Source: Coptis chinensis (taxonomy: Eukaryota; Streptophyta; Magnoliopsida; Ranunculales; Ranunculaceae). Taken from it: DNA of 64,000 nt. The stretch's first letter is position 1, and every line of letters starts with the position of its first letter. The DNA lies in the NCBI GenBank assembly GCA_015680905.1, contig CM027377.1, positions 13,416,501 through 13,480,500 on the forward strand, read 5' to 3'. The translations under genes were made by a program, and so were the position numbers. This document shows positions 1 through 11,549 of the stretch, in pieces. The notes beneath the pieces were generated by a model, which searched no databases, was not told where the DNA came from, and saw nothing but the letters and a program-made list of their open reading frames with translations.

Positions 1-692
1 TTTTCGATAATTTGTTGATGCAAGGGTTATGTAATTCCCTTGTTACAGTATCTCTCTTGGACTCTTGGTCATAGATTAAGCAATCATTTACACTAGAATG
101 GTGTACGTGCTATGCACGTTTTTTTTTCCTCTCTTCATCCAACCATATCTTTATCTCTTTTATGCCTAACAACTGTTCTCTCTCTCTTTTAAATAGGATA
201 AATTAGGTAAATATCAAAAAATAGATGGGCAAATAACAAATGACCAAGTAACCAAGAGATACATTAAAAAAATAATAAAATACTATTGCCCCACTGTAGA
301 TAAGAGGCGTAATCTTTAAAGTATTTTAGATGACTACAAGTCTACAAGATAACAAACTAAAATGAAAATTTTGGATTTACTGCATTATTTTTTCTTCAGC
401 TGAAAATTTTGTTTTAAATTTTAAATACACATGTCAAAGGCAAGCACAACGTTTACTTTGGTTATCTAAAATATTTTAAAGAACGCGGGTGTTATCTACA
501 GTCCCTCAACAGTATTTTAATACTTTTTTTTATGTAACTCTTGGTCTCTTCAACCATTTTATTTGGACGGAATTGTCCATACCCATTTGATTAAATTACA
601 AAACACTCCATCAAAATATTAAAGTAAATTTATAATAATGATAAAGACAAATATGTGATTTAGACTCAACACACCTTTTCCACACCACATAA
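1..692. other. gene-free AT-rich sequence
   Basis: No coding region, RNA gene or clear repeat with ends can be supported here. The stretch is AT-rich with scattered homopolymer runs. The six-frame translation gives only short, compositionally random frames. Confidence 0.6.
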
Positions 693-1220
693 GGGTATTT
701 TCAATAGGGGTGTAAATCTTATAGAGTGGAAATTTTACACTCCAAAGGGGTGTAAATCTTATAGAGTGGAAATTTTACACTCCAAATATAAAAAAAAACT
801 CTCTTCAATGGAGTGATATACCGTAGGTAATAGTGTATTAGCTAATAGAGATGGTGAAAAATTACCATTTATTAATTAATAAAAAAGCACGGACACTTTC
901 GAATTGACGATATGCCCTGAAATAAATAATTTACAGACGTCATTTGGAGTAACGTCCCTTTCTAATTCTAAAATAATTTGTTAACTCGAAAAAGTGTCGT
1001 CCCCCGGTTTAAATTAAAGATAACGTCACTTTTAACGCCACTTTAAAGTGGCGTCCGGAGTTTAAAATCTATTTTTTTCTGACTTCCCATTTAGAGAGTA
1101 TAGAGTGTGGATATTTATAAAATTTATATAATAAGTATCTGATTAGAGATGTAAAATCCTAATGACACCTACGTGGAGCCTAGGTGGAGGTGTAATTGTA
1201 TACTCCCATTGGAGATGTCC
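693..1220. mobile_element. Harbinger/Tourist-type MITE (528 bp) with TAA target duplication
   Basis: The left end reads GGGTATTTTCAATAGGGG. The reverse complement of the right end (GGACATCTCCAATGGGAG) aligns with it, the differences being mainly transitions, which suggests an old copy decayed by cytosine deamination. Both ends are flanked by TAA (690-692 and 1221-1223), the target duplication typical of PIF/Harbinger elements. No transposase is present, so it is non-autonomous. Just inside the left end a 40-bp unit is repeated in tandem. Family assignment rests on ends and target site only. Confidence 0.6.
707..786. repeat. 40-bp tandem duplication inside the MITE
   Basis: Two identical adjacent 40-bp units (707-746 and 747-786) each contain a short inverted pair, GTGTAAA...TTTACAC. 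The unit starts within the terminal inverted repeat, so the subterminal region has been duplicated. Confidence 0.85.
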
Positions 1221-1223
1221 TAA

Positions 1224-2924
1224 CAACTACTAAACATCGTGTGCGGAGCACATGCATCATGCTAGTTCTTATAATTAATTGTCAATTGTCTTTGTTTTTT
1301 TCCGATAAACATAAACAATTGTCATTTGTCAAAATGCTTAAATTTAACCTTTGCCTTTGTTTTTTTGAAACCTTCATCTAAAATAATTCTGTTTTTATCT
1401 TAAACTTAGAAAGGGACAATGACTTACCAGACAAATGACAGAACAAAAGCACGCCCATTTTAATTTCGACATCGAATCAGACCTTGGTGTCGCTAACAAA
1501 TAACAACCCATCCTTTTCTCATCCATTATTTGTCAATTTCCTGTTAACTGTTAGCTGTGTGTCAGTATTCTCATTGGGTCGAAAATGTCTATTATTTATC
1601 ATAAAAATAAGGGCAATATATATTGCAATTTGGAGAACGAAGCCAATATCAATATTACTGATTTCTGCCTGCCGATTTCGAACCCCTTCTTAGACTTTTG
1701 AATTATGGGTAGATATCATTTCATGAGAACCTTGGCATTTCATCACATAGTTATGAATTTATGAAATCAAATAAAACGCCAAAAGAGAGATGAGAGGAGT
1801 AGAGGACCGTACGAAAAATCACTAGTCACAACTCACAAGAGCCGCGTACTTCAAACGTTGCTGCAATTTTTGGAAAAAATTTCGTTTGGTTTAGGAATGA
1901 AAAATTTTCTAAGCACCAATCCACTACACAGTACACATCCATTTTTTTTTTTATCTACTGATTAATTCGAGTTAATTAAAATCTAATCAAATATTTATTT
2001 TATTTTATCTCTCCAAATTATTTCATTTTTTCTCCACAAATCTTTCAATTTTTTTGTATTTCTATAAAAAAATTATTAATTTCAATTAAAAATTAAAATT
2101 TTGCATGTATGTGTTGCATATTCTTAATGGGGTTCTCCTTATTCAATTACAATGCAAATTTCTCAAACTTATTTTGTATTGACTATCATCATCAATATTT
2201 TGGGTTGTAATAAAATTGTAATTTGTAATTGCATTTACGTTCCTTTAAGAATTATGATGAAATTTAAGAGTTTTTTTTTTTTATATATATATAAATGTTA
2301 GTGTAGTTTTTATTTTTTTAATGTAAGATTATTAAAAAAAAATGAGAGATTTGTAGAAAAAAAATAGAATACGTATAAAGAGAATCAATAAATATTTGGT
2401 TTGATTTTAATTAACTAAAATTAATCAATAGATAACAAGACGGTGGATGGGTGTTTACTGTTTAGGAGACTTTTCTATCGCCTAGGAGCGAAGTTTTTCT
2501 CCGGTTTGGGACTTTATCATTATGATTATGATGTATCAATGTTTAATCTTACTTTATTTGATTAACTTTTATTGGACCCCATTATGGGTTATAAATGTGT
2601 ATGTCTAGCCCTTATTTGAATGGAAACGTTTATATGATACCCAACTCAATAACGTGCTCATAATGTTAACGTTGCTAGCTGTATCGTTTCTGCCAAAACA
2701 CCAGCTGTCTAAGTATGGGATTGTTCTGTAAATTTAAGTCATGTTATGAGAAGTTGAGAACTGAGAACGTTAAATCTCTGGAACAGAAAATAACACATAA
2801 CTGTGGTGTGACTTGTGAGTGTAGGTAGTTTCAGCTAGTACATTTTAGAGCACTATTGATGCAGTTCAATAGCCGAAGTGCTAAAACGGTGTGTGGCTGT
2901 GGCCTGTGATCTCTGGTGATTGGT
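1224..2924. other. gene-free intergenic DNA
   Basis: No supported gene. The region has low-complexity A/T runs around 1950-2400 and a few short open frames that start or end arbitrarily and resemble no known family. No splice-bounded exon was recognised. Confidence 0.6.
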
Positions 2925-3465
2925 AGGGGTGCAAACGGATAGGTTCGGATGCGGATATGGTTGTATCCTAATCCGAATCCGAAAATTTATATCGATATCC
3001 GAATTCAAATCCGACAGATATTAAAAAAATTATCCGAATCTGATTTCGGATATCCGAAACGGATATCGGATAATATCCGATCTAAAAATTAAAATTAATT
3101 AAAATTTTATTTGTTTTGAATAATTCATTTTACCACTATAAAAACCAGTATAAATATTATATTTGTCATTTATTATTATTATTTTGTTATTATAGTTTTA
3201 TATTATTAGTTTATAATTTTATATAATATTTTGTACAATAAAAAATGAATAAATTAATTATATATAATAACTATTAATTTTTTAAATCGGATCGGATATT
3301 ATCGGATGTGGATATGTCAAGATCGAATCCATTATCCCAAACCGATTCGGACATAAAAAATATAAAAAAAAATATCCGAATTCGAATCCAAATCCGAAAT
3401 TTTCAGATAATATCCGATTTTTCGAATACGAATTCGAATCGGAATGGTGAAGCTGGACGCCTAAC
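2925..3465. repeat. degenerate 'TATCCGAAT/ATTCGGATA' dispersed repeat
   Basis: The block opens with AGGGGTGCAAACGGATAGG and is filled with direct and inverted copies of a roughly 8-bp motif (ATCCGAAT, its complement ATTCGGAT, and GGATATCGGATAATATCCG). Repeats of this look are common in plant genomes and are usually treated as non-autonomous transposon remnants. Clear ends and a target duplication could not be fixed. The overlapping opposed open frames around 3282-3556 are by-products of the palindromic motif and are not genes. Confidence 0.5.
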
Positions 3466-3469
3466 TGAA

Positions 3470-5338
3470 AAGTCCGCAAGGTACTCAAACTCAAAACCTT
3501 TCTCTCATGGATGTTGTATATGCTCACTGCATCTTTGGGTACATAGTTCAAGATAGCAATGTAAACTTAAATGCCACCGGTTGAAATCTTGGCGTATTCC
3601 GCTAAAATACTAACACTACCAAAACTGAAAATACTAGAATTCCAATTATACAGCACCGAGTCTGTAAGTAAAATGTCAGATTCTCAAAATTTGGCAAAAT
3701 CGAGGTATTGGCATACTTCCTAGTTCCTTCTATTCCGAGTTGCTGAACTCAAATGCGAAACGGTTCCAGTCTTTTCTTCTGCCTCATAACAGAGCCAGTA
3801 AAGAAAGATCAAGAAGATGACATGTGAACTGATGTGTCGGATCAGGTGGTCAATTGAACTGAGCACTCAAACTCTAGTTTCTGTATGTGGCAATCAGTCA
3901 ATCATGTCAATGAGTAGTCGTTAGTACGAGAGTTGCTCATACTAGGATATCTAACAAACGTATCATACTTGTACTAAATTTATAGGCAGGTCTTGGTCTA
4001 TGAACCATTCCCCCACGCTTGTATCAAAACAACTAACAAACCATGACAAGCTAGGTTTCAAACTTTAAATACATGTGAAGAGTACTCTTTTTGTTGGTAG
4101 TATATATGTGAATAGTACTGTTTAGACTTGTGCTTTTACTCTATGACTTAATACGTCATCGACCATTGATCGTTTGAGACTATTTCGTCGTATTAAAGTT
4201 CCAACCAAATTACGGTACCTGAAGAGCAGAGTTATGAAGATAAATTGGTCTCAGATTTTAGCTAATGAACTAATGATCCTGATCGATAAGCTGCAAAAGA
4301 TTTTACGATAAACGTGTATGACGAATCTTTAGCTTTCGTGCTAGAAATAGTCGACCCTTTGGTGCACCAAAAAGGCCGACATAGTTAGTCTGTTTATTAA
4401 TTAGTGGGATTCGTTAGAAGATGCAAATTGAACTTTCTCTATCGATGATAACTGGAAGCTTTAGTTTATAAATAAATCGATTCAACTGCCACGTATCAAA
4501 GTTGTTGGGATGTAACAAAACGCAGTTTCTTTAGAGGTTTAGTTAATTGTCTAATCTCATAATCCACCAAATCACACAATAAAATGCATTCATCCAATAA
4601 AATGAGATCACTTGGGAGTTAGGCGAAGTCCAATAGTTTTAGTTCCCTATCTCACCAAACCACAATATAATAGTGTTTAGAGTTTAGCGGGATCTTCTTT
4701 TTTTCTGTTTTGCTTTTTCTTCTATTTTTCTCTTTCTTAGCCGCTATTTGCAGTGGCGTGCAGTCCAAATATATTCTGCCCGTCTTTCAGAATGGCGTGT
4801 AGACCATATGATATTTTGTTAAAACTCATGTTGTATATAGGTAAATTAATAGCAATAGTGTTGACCGGTTGGTGTTTTGATACACGTTAGATTATAATTT
4901 TCATTATATTTGGTGGGATGGCGCACCACGGAACTTACCATTGGGACTATTTTTTATATTATACGTAACCACCAAGGTATTGCTGAAATCAATGTAACCT
5001 GCAACTCCACCAGACAAGTTATAATTCAACTTGTCGATTTTAGTAGTTTCAACTCATACTTTCACCTATGGAGCATCTAGAATTTCCCATCAGTAGTGAA
5101 TGGCAACCAGCACTTTATGAGCCGTTGTTTTACACAGGAATTTGTTGGAACAATCATGCTATAAAATGAGATAGAATCAATATATGGGAAAGGTATACTT
5201 TCATAATTTCATATTTAAAACAGCAAGTGAGACGGTGAAAATAGTGTGTATACTGTTTTTTCTTTTCAGTGGGCTCCTCTCAAACTACAAATTTGGACAC
5301 ACATCAACACAGTTTTACATTTGATACAAAACCATAAG
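3470..5338. other. gene-free intergenic DNA
   Basis: No gene or RNA could be supported. No long open frame, splice-bounded exon or terminal inverted repeat was recognised before the start of the duplicated block at about 5339. Confidence 0.55.
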
Positions 5339-5411
5339 ACTCTAGATATTTATGACATGTTCTCAAATAATTTTCTGAAATCAGACAGTCTACTATTTGA
5401 TATATGATCCA

Positions 5412-6390
5412 AAGCAAAGACGGAGCCAGGAATCTGGCCTAGAGGGCGAGTTTATATGCATAATCAAAATATAGGGTCGGTCGGATGGAGTCAGAATTCT
5501 GATCTAGAGGAGAGTGCTTATACTATTTCAGAAAATAAAATAGCATGAAATGTGTTTAGGGATAACAAAATGTATTAATAGATAAAATAAAACATTCAAA
5601 TTATGAACATACCCCATGAATTTCGAAAAGAAACAATCAAAGTAGACTAGGAAAAAACATAGGCTTTGCCACTTTAAGATCCCCACAATCGCTTATATAG
5701 ACTATTTTAAGTGGTATGTTCCATATATTATGTGCACTCTGAGCTCTTTCATCACTTATATACACTATTTGAATTGAAAAAAAATAGTTTAATATTAGGG
5801 TTTTAAAATGTTTATATCTTCTTCTAATATCATTTCTTAACTTCTTTCCATCAGAATTAACAAATCCTTGTTGTGAATTGAAATAAATTGGCTTAAGAAG
5901 TTATGGAAAGATAAAAATGAGCGATTTCCCCTCATTTTTTTCAAAATTCAGAAAGATAATTAAAGTGAATAGTGAAGACAGAATGAGACCTTATTAAAGA
6001 AAGGGTATAAATAAATAGTATAATAAAACTTTACTTTTTTATATTTGGAGAGAGCAAATAAGCCGTGACTTTGCAAGGATTTTATGCCTTGACTTAATTG
6101 TGTGTTACTTGACTTCTATTCTCGGTACCGTCTCTTTATATTTTCTAATAGTAGATTAATGATAAAACAATTGGGTTTGATATGATGCTCCTACATCTAT
6201 TATAAGAATACTGTGATGTGGTTTCACGTTTAAAAAACATAGTCAAAAAATTTGAAGGGGCGGTAGTAAAATATTTGAACTTATTTTGAGGGGGGCGAAC
6301 CTCTATGTATTCAGAAATTTTCATACTGATAATACATAGAACATAATGGTTCTTTAAAACCTTTGGGAGCCCCCCCCCTATATTTCCATC
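5412..6390. mobile_element. 979-bp insertion with 9-bp flanking duplication, MULE-like by size of duplication only
   Basis: TATGATCCA occurs at both sides (5403-5411 and 6391-6399), and the interval is missing from the second copy of the duplication. The insertion starts AAGCAAAGACGGAGCCAGG and ends CCCTATATTTCCATC. A 9-bp target duplication is usual for Mutator-like elements, but no convincing terminal inverted repeat was found and no coding sequence is visible, so the class is uncertain. Copy 2 has at the same point two TATRATCCRGAG motifs flanking a different short spacer of about 30 bp, which could be a footprint of loss. Confidence 0.5.
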
Positions 6391-6639
6391 TATGATCCAG
6401 AGAGAAACTTAGCTCCGAAGCGCTTAGGGCTTAGGCTCAAACTTTAGCCCACAACATTATTTACTTGTTAGTTGATACTAAATTTTTTGGTACTGAATAT
6501 TCATGAAATGATCGAGCTACACTAGCACCCCCATAGTTGCGACTTGTGAGAGACTCCTATATATAAAATTAAGTATGGCAATCACATCATGAAGAATCTT
6601 AATGGCGATAGAGTGAGTGGAGTGGAGAATTGAAACACT

Positions 6640-6900
6640 TTTAATTTTGTCAATTAGTTATTAGTTATTAGTCTTATTCTGATTGGTTTTCTGAATCCAT
6701 CAAGTGCTTCAGGAATCCATAAAGTCTTATCCAGATTGGTGTTAGGGCAAAAATTGTAAGCTACATATCTACCAAGACACTCTTGAGAAACTGGCCTTCC
6801 AAATAACGCAACCCATAAAATGACGCACAAAATATTCAAAGTGATGGTGAATTGGTTTGTTTTGATGTTGAGACTGAATCACTTTTTAGTTCGGTGACTT
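6640..6900 (-). pseudogene. possible decayed small secreted-protein frame in the duplicated block
   Basis: On the minus strand an open frame of about 70-80 codons has a hydrophobic stretch (LNILCVILWVALFGRPVS) followed by a cysteine-containing tail (QECLGRYVAYNFCPN), which looks like a signal peptide plus mature peptide. There is no in-frame ATG: an upstream TGA precedes the hydrophobic stretch. In the paralogous stretch of copy 2 (about 16240-16440) small indels shift the frame after the YNF motif. It may be a remnant of a small peptide gene or simply 5'-flanking DNA of IPK2. No family is recognised. Confidence 0.2.
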
Positions 6901-8770
6901 CCTACATACCCAGAAATCAAATATCTGAAAGTCTACAGCGTATAGAGCTTCCAATGTAGTTATGTATTTGAAAGACTATTCAATATCTAATCACCCGAAA
7001 CCCTAGAGAATTTCTAGCTTAGGATCCTTATCCCTAGTTTTCAGGTACATTGAATAGTGGACCTTGTTTTCAGCTGATTACGGACTTATAGTGAGGTTTG
7101 GCCCACATGTCATGCTGTACTCTGGCTATGAACCCGAGCTAAGCCTATACATGTTCAGAGAACATGTCCAATTGGTCTATAGAGACGTTGTGCTGCTGAG
7201 CATTTTGTGCTCTGGCTACGAACTTCGGAATAAGCCTACAGATATAAAAGGTCCAGTCCGAGTGCTATGTCCAAAGAACATGTCCTGGTCTACATGGACA
7301 CTGTCATATTGTTCATTCTATTCCATCGAACTAGATGTCTCATTGCACACAATCCCACAAAATAAGAGGATGAGATAATGTCATATGTACCATTTATGAG
7401 GGTCCACACAATTGGTTTCTAAATCATTATAAGAATCAACAATTATAGAGCCAACTACTCGATAATTCAATATCACTCACATTCTTGTACTGATCTAGCC
7501 TAATTTTAAGATCCCCAAATGGAGGATATATAGAAGAAAACTATATAGAAATCAACAAAACAATCCAATCGAGACGTAATTTAAAGTTCTTTAAAGCAAA
7601 AAAGTTACGTCAACTAAACAAATCATGGATACTTTGGGATCTGTTATAATTAAGTAGTCCACTTTATTTCCCTGATCATTTCCTGTGTTCAAAAATTCGG
7701 TTCAAAAGTGTGAGTTGATGTAGAAACACTCTTTCCTGTGTGCCAAAGCCCATAAATTGGACTTTAGGATTTGGGCTTTGGACTGAACATACGCAATATA
7801 ATAATATATTTGTGGCAACACGTGCTGAACAGAAAAAGGAGTTTTCAGCTTCATTACTAAGCTAGACCGTAGAGCCGTAGACCAACAGTAGCTTTTCAAT
7901 CTATTTCCTCATCTGTACATTCGTTGACTACTGTAATTATTTCTTGCTTTATAAGTCACGTGCATTATTGAAATTTTGTTCACTGGACCTTTTTAGTTTT
8001 CTATTTTAATTTGGTATATATCTTATTTTTAGTTATAATGTGTGTTCTGGTCTTCTGGAAGTGGTTTTGTGAATATTTTATGCTGTTACAATGAGTTTCT
8101 TCATTTTTAATATTAGTTTTTACCCATCAATTAACTGAAATCATGACCTAGAATTATTAATGTGTTTTTAGCGAAGTGGATCTATGATTAATTGATTATC
8201 ACTTTTTTTTAATTATTATGAAAAGAACGTTGTGAGGGAAGAAATAATGCAGCAAGTGAAAAAGGCTTAAATGCTATTTTTGTTATTACAAGATTAATAT
8301 CATTGATACATTCACACGAAATATTGCATGTACGTCTTTCCATGTCTGTGAATGTTGAGTTGAGGGGGGAAATTTGAGACACAACCATGATTTTGTTGCA
8401 AGCATATGCACAACTGAAATTGCCTTGAGTAACTTTAGCAGAATAAACGATAGCAACCGTCATAATTTACAATGTTGGGTGCATTGTGTCCGTTGCAAAT
8501 GTATATTGCGTTGAGTGCACTTGTGCATTTAGATATGAGGAACTCTAAGAAGGATTGTGTTTTCTTCCTTTTTTGGTTGTTATTTGCAGTTTTTGTTGTG
8601 CTTATCGTGGAATTGGCTGTTGTTCTGCAACTTCATTTGTGTATTCTTGCTCTTTTATCTTTCGCATATTAGTATGTAAGGGACTTCATACTCCATTTCT
8701 CAGGAATAAAATCTCTGGGCTTGGGGAGTGAAGAACATATTGTACTAGCTATTGGTATTATATCATCATT

Positions 8771-9613
8771 ATGCTTAGGGTCCCAGAACATCAAGTGGCA
8801 GGTCATCAAGCTAGTGACGGAAAGCTCGGTCCACTTATAGATGATTCAGGCCGCTTCTACAAGCCCCTCCAAAATGGTGAACGTGGATCCAGGGAGGTGG
8901 CATTCTACACTAAGTTCTCCTCCAATGCTAATGTCCCAGATCACATCCGCCGATACTTCCCTGTGTTCTATGGTACTCAGCTCCTTGAGGCTTCAGATGG
9001 GTCTGGTCTGCAACCGCACATTATTTTAGAAGACCTAGTCTCGACTCGTGTCCACCCATCTCTAATGGATGTCAAGATTGGTTCAAGAACCTGGTACCCT
9101 GAAGCGCCAGAAGAGTATGTTCAGAAATGTCTCAAGAAAGATAGAGAATGCACAAGTTTGTCATTGGGTTTCAGAATATGTGGTTTGCAGGCGTATGAAA
9201 GTGAAGAGTCAGGATTTTGGAAGCCTGATAAGAAGCGTCTACAGGATTTCACTTTGGAAGATGTCAGGTCATCTCTTAGGAGGTTTGTATCTTCTAACCC
9301 ATTGTCAGACTCAGAACCTGATTGTTCTTATGCATCTGTTGTTTATGGTGGTCCCAAGGGGATTTTGGCACAACTTTTGGAGCTGAAAGCATGGTTCGAG
9401 GATCAAACTTTATTCCAATTCAACTCTTGTTCCGTCCTTATGATTTATGAGAAGAAAGCCGCCGAGGCAGGGATATCAAGTGCGAAGGTGAAGTTAGTTG
9501 ATTTCGCTCATGTTGTTCATGATCAAGGTGTCATTGATCATAACTTTCTAGGGGGCCTCTGCTCTTTGATAAAGTTTGTCTCTGAGATCCTTGATAGTCC
9601 AATGGACAAATAA
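8771..9613 (+). CDS. IPK2: inositol polyphosphate multikinase IPK2, copy 1
   Basis: Single-exon gene for a 280-aa kinase of the plant IPK2 family, which phosphorylates inositol trisphosphate and tetrakisphosphate on the way to IP5/IP6 in nucleus and cytosol. Visible hallmarks are the ATP-site lysine in GRFYKPLQ (K31), the hinge ILEDLV (85-90), the family signature PSLMDVKIG (P96-D100-K102-G104) that binds inositol phosphate, and the metal-binding VKLVDFAHV (D244). The length equals the usual plant form (about 280-300 aa). The ATG chosen is the first in frame and leads directly into the conserved VAGHQA and GPLIDDSGRFYKPLQ blocks. Five residues differ from copy 2: R156, L223, K239, D275 and M278 here. 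No frame damage is seen. Known from the family, not from this window: roles in auxin and phosphate signalling. Confidence 0.95.
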   Translation: MLRVPEHQVAGHQASDGKLGPLIDDSGRFYKPLQNGERGSREVAFYTKFSSNANVPDHIRRYFPVFYGTQLLEASDGSGLQPHIILEDLVSTRVHPSLMDVKIGSRTWYPEAPEEYVQKCLKKDRECTSLSLGFRICGLQAYESEESGFWKPDKKRLQDFTLEDVRSSLRRFVSSNPLSDSEPDCSYASVVYGGPKGILAQLLELKAWFEDQTLFQFNSCSVLMIYEKKAAEAGISSAKVKLVDFAHVVHDQGVIDHNFLGGLCSLIKFVSEILDSPMDK

Positions 9614-10073
9614 GATACATGGTGGTTTCCATCGATGAGAGAAGATCCCATTTTTTCTGCTTACTTATGCACCTGAATTGCTTGTCATTTTGAAAGTTTT
9701 ACTATTATTTTCAATACTAGTTTCTTACATGTATGTGACCCATTTTTTCGGATTTGATTTTTGAAACATTGAGCCAAGTAAGAGCCATGTTAAAAATAGG
9801 GATGTATGCCAATCTTTTTCCGGACATATTCAAAGAACGAGAGGTATTTCAATGTCTAAGACAAAACAAACTTATTGACCTCTATAGTAAATAACTGAAT
9901 ACTGGGCTGAATCCTTTTACAATGAAAGAAACTAGTACCAGAACATTGAACAAACAGTAACATTACTTCCCAGTCGCTTTACATAAATATTTCCTAACTC
10001 ACATAACATCAACAGAAAAATATAGATAACAGTCATGTAAAACTAAAATAAGTAATATTGAAGCAAAACATAC

Positions 10074-10553
10074 CTTTGGGATACTGTTGTTGAGTACCCA
10101 CAGTCTTTTTGTTTGTAGCTGGACCAATGCGCATGGCCCTGGTGGAACAGAACATACCATTCATTTCAGTCATGGCGCGCACTTGCTCACTTTCATCAGC
10201 AAACTTGACAAACCCATAGCCCTTTTTGAACGCCCAGTAATTCTATCAGTAACAACCTTTGCACCCTTAACAGACGGGTAGTGAGTCTTAAAAGTCTCTT
10301 GCAGTGTGTAATCCGAAACATCAGAAGCCAAATCTCCAACAAATATTGTATAATCAGTACCATCATCAGCACGTTTCTCTCCTGAACCCAAAGTAGCCCA
10401 ATTCAACCTAAAATTCTGCTCAGTGTTGGGCATAACCGTGCCATTGAACGATTGTAAAACTCTTTCAGCAGCCGCACGGGATACAAACTCAATAAACCCA
10501 TAACTTTCTGATTGCCCAGTTTGCTTATTACGGATAACCTTCACTGTCAAAAC
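10074..10553 (-). pseudogene. isolated exon of an RBP45/RBP47-type RNA-binding protein, frameshifted
   Basis: Minus-strand exon bounded by AACAG at the acceptor and CCCAAAG|GTATG at the donor. It encodes the end of RRM1 (SYGFIEFVSRAAAERVLQSF, then NFRLNWATLGSGEKR) and most of RRM2 (DYTIFVGDLASDVSDYTLQE, VTDRITGRSK, then in another frame GYGFVKFADESEQVRAM and MRIGPATNKK). The RNP motifs identify the poly(A)/U-binding RBP45/47 family of nuclear and stress-granule proteins. One extra base in the AAAAAGG run after TGRSK breaks the frame. No other exons of the gene were found on either side, so this is a captured or relic piece rather than a functional gene. Confidence 0.8.
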
Positions 10554-10757
10554 CTGTTACAAACTCAGCAGTCAAATTTACATGATGGGCAATAAGAAAA
10601 AAATGATAAAAATCGAAACTTTAAGAAAATGACCTCATTGGTATGGGCAAAACAGGAAGTCAAATAAGTTTCTTCCATCAAATCACCAATCCATAAACAA
10701 TCGCGAAATTGAACTAGTACAACCTCACAACATAAACAATCTATTGTTTATTGGTTT

Positions 10758-10923
10758 GAACTGATTTAGTTCTTCTCACAACAACAATCTCTCAAAATTT
10801 GATGGATTGAAGAACTTGAGCAGGTTAGTTCTTCACGATTGAACTGATTTAGTTCTTATCACAACAACAATCTCTCGAAATTTGATGGATTGAAGAACTT
10901 GAGAACCAACAGGCCCAGCAACA
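10758..10923. repeat. 83-bp tandem repeat, two units
   Basis: Two adjacent copies (10758-10840 and 10841-10923) begin GAACTGATTTAGTTCTT and continue through ATTTGATGGATTGAAGAACT with a few substitutions. The unit is unrelated to coding sequence and lies upstream of the RBP exon fragment on that fragment's strand. Confidence 0.8.
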
Positions 10924-11443
10924 GGTTAGTTCTTCGCGAAATTTGATTTAGTTCTTCATCTTCTGCACCTGCATAATGAATGCAAACACCAATGTCACAA
11001 CTATTTTATTTCATTTTACCACTGCCAGAATTTCAGTCCTTGCTTTAACTTTGCTTATTGTGCATTCTCAACACGTCGTTAACTTTAACCCCTTTTTTGT
11101 CGAGGCAAAAAAATAAAAATCTCGAGGCTGCAATGGGCAATGCTTAAACTGACAAGCAGTCTTTTAACATGCTTCTACTGAATGCTTGAATCTTAATTGC
11201 TTTCTATGTTGCAGATTTATACAATAGTCTACAATGCCCAAACTAGTTATATTCAATACTGTAGTACATGCTATAAACTACCAATGAAAACTACTTGAAA
11301 CTTGAGCTAAAATGGGGCTTATATAAAAAGAATTTACACATCCCCAAGTTATATTTATTTTCTCTTAATTTTCACGTCAATTAGAAGGAAAAAAAAAGAT
11401 ATGTAGAACGTTTTAAAGTGTTGGCTGTTTTTTGTTTATGCAG

Positions 11444-11549
11444 TTTGCATTTTTTATTTGGGAAGAATTTTGAGCGTGCAACTAGAATAGTTGATCAAAG
11501 AGGTGTTAAGAGAATTTCTGGTGAACCCAGTGGTCGTTGCGTTTTTCAG
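11444..11549 (+). pseudogene. isolated exon of SWS1/ZSWIM7 (SSN2-like) recombination factor
   Basis: The exon sits between TTTATGCAG and CAG|GTACAT and translates LHFLFGKNFERATRIVDQRG followed by VKRISGEPSGRCVFQ. This matches my memory of the plant SWIM-domain protein SWS1/SSN2 (human ZSWIM7 homologue), which works with RAD51 paralogues in homologous recombination. The frame and splice sites are intact, but the SWIM zinc-finger exons that should follow (a CxC...CxH motif) were not found downstream. It is therefore a fragment, probably carried here by a transposon. Identification is by motif recall. Confidence 0.7.

Larger units (their letters stand above)
5339..9862. repeat. segmental duplication, copy 1 (contains IPK2 copy 1)
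   Basis: From ACTCTAGATATTTATGACA at 5339 to TTTCAATGTCTAAG at about 9862 the sequence matches copy 2 (about 15870-20346) at high identity, apart from large indels. Copy 1 has an extra 979-bp insertion (5412-6390) and lacks the 972-bp element found in copy 2. Near 7690-7735 copy 1 keeps about 50 bp that copy 2 lost between two short direct repeats (TTTCCTGTGT). The two copies are about 10.5 kb apart and in the same orientation. Coding and promoter regions are both included. Confidence 0.93.

Noticed and set aside
7064-7378. 104-codon open frame in the duplicated block
   Set aside because: The paralogous region in copy 2 does not keep the frame, the content is internally repetitive (GYEP/GYEL), and no protein family is recognised.
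8209-8672. Opposed open frames just upstream of IPK2 (84 and 66 codons) and their copy-2 equivalents
   Set aside because: Frames differ between the two nearly identical copies because of small indels. More likely IPK2 leader and promoter sequence.
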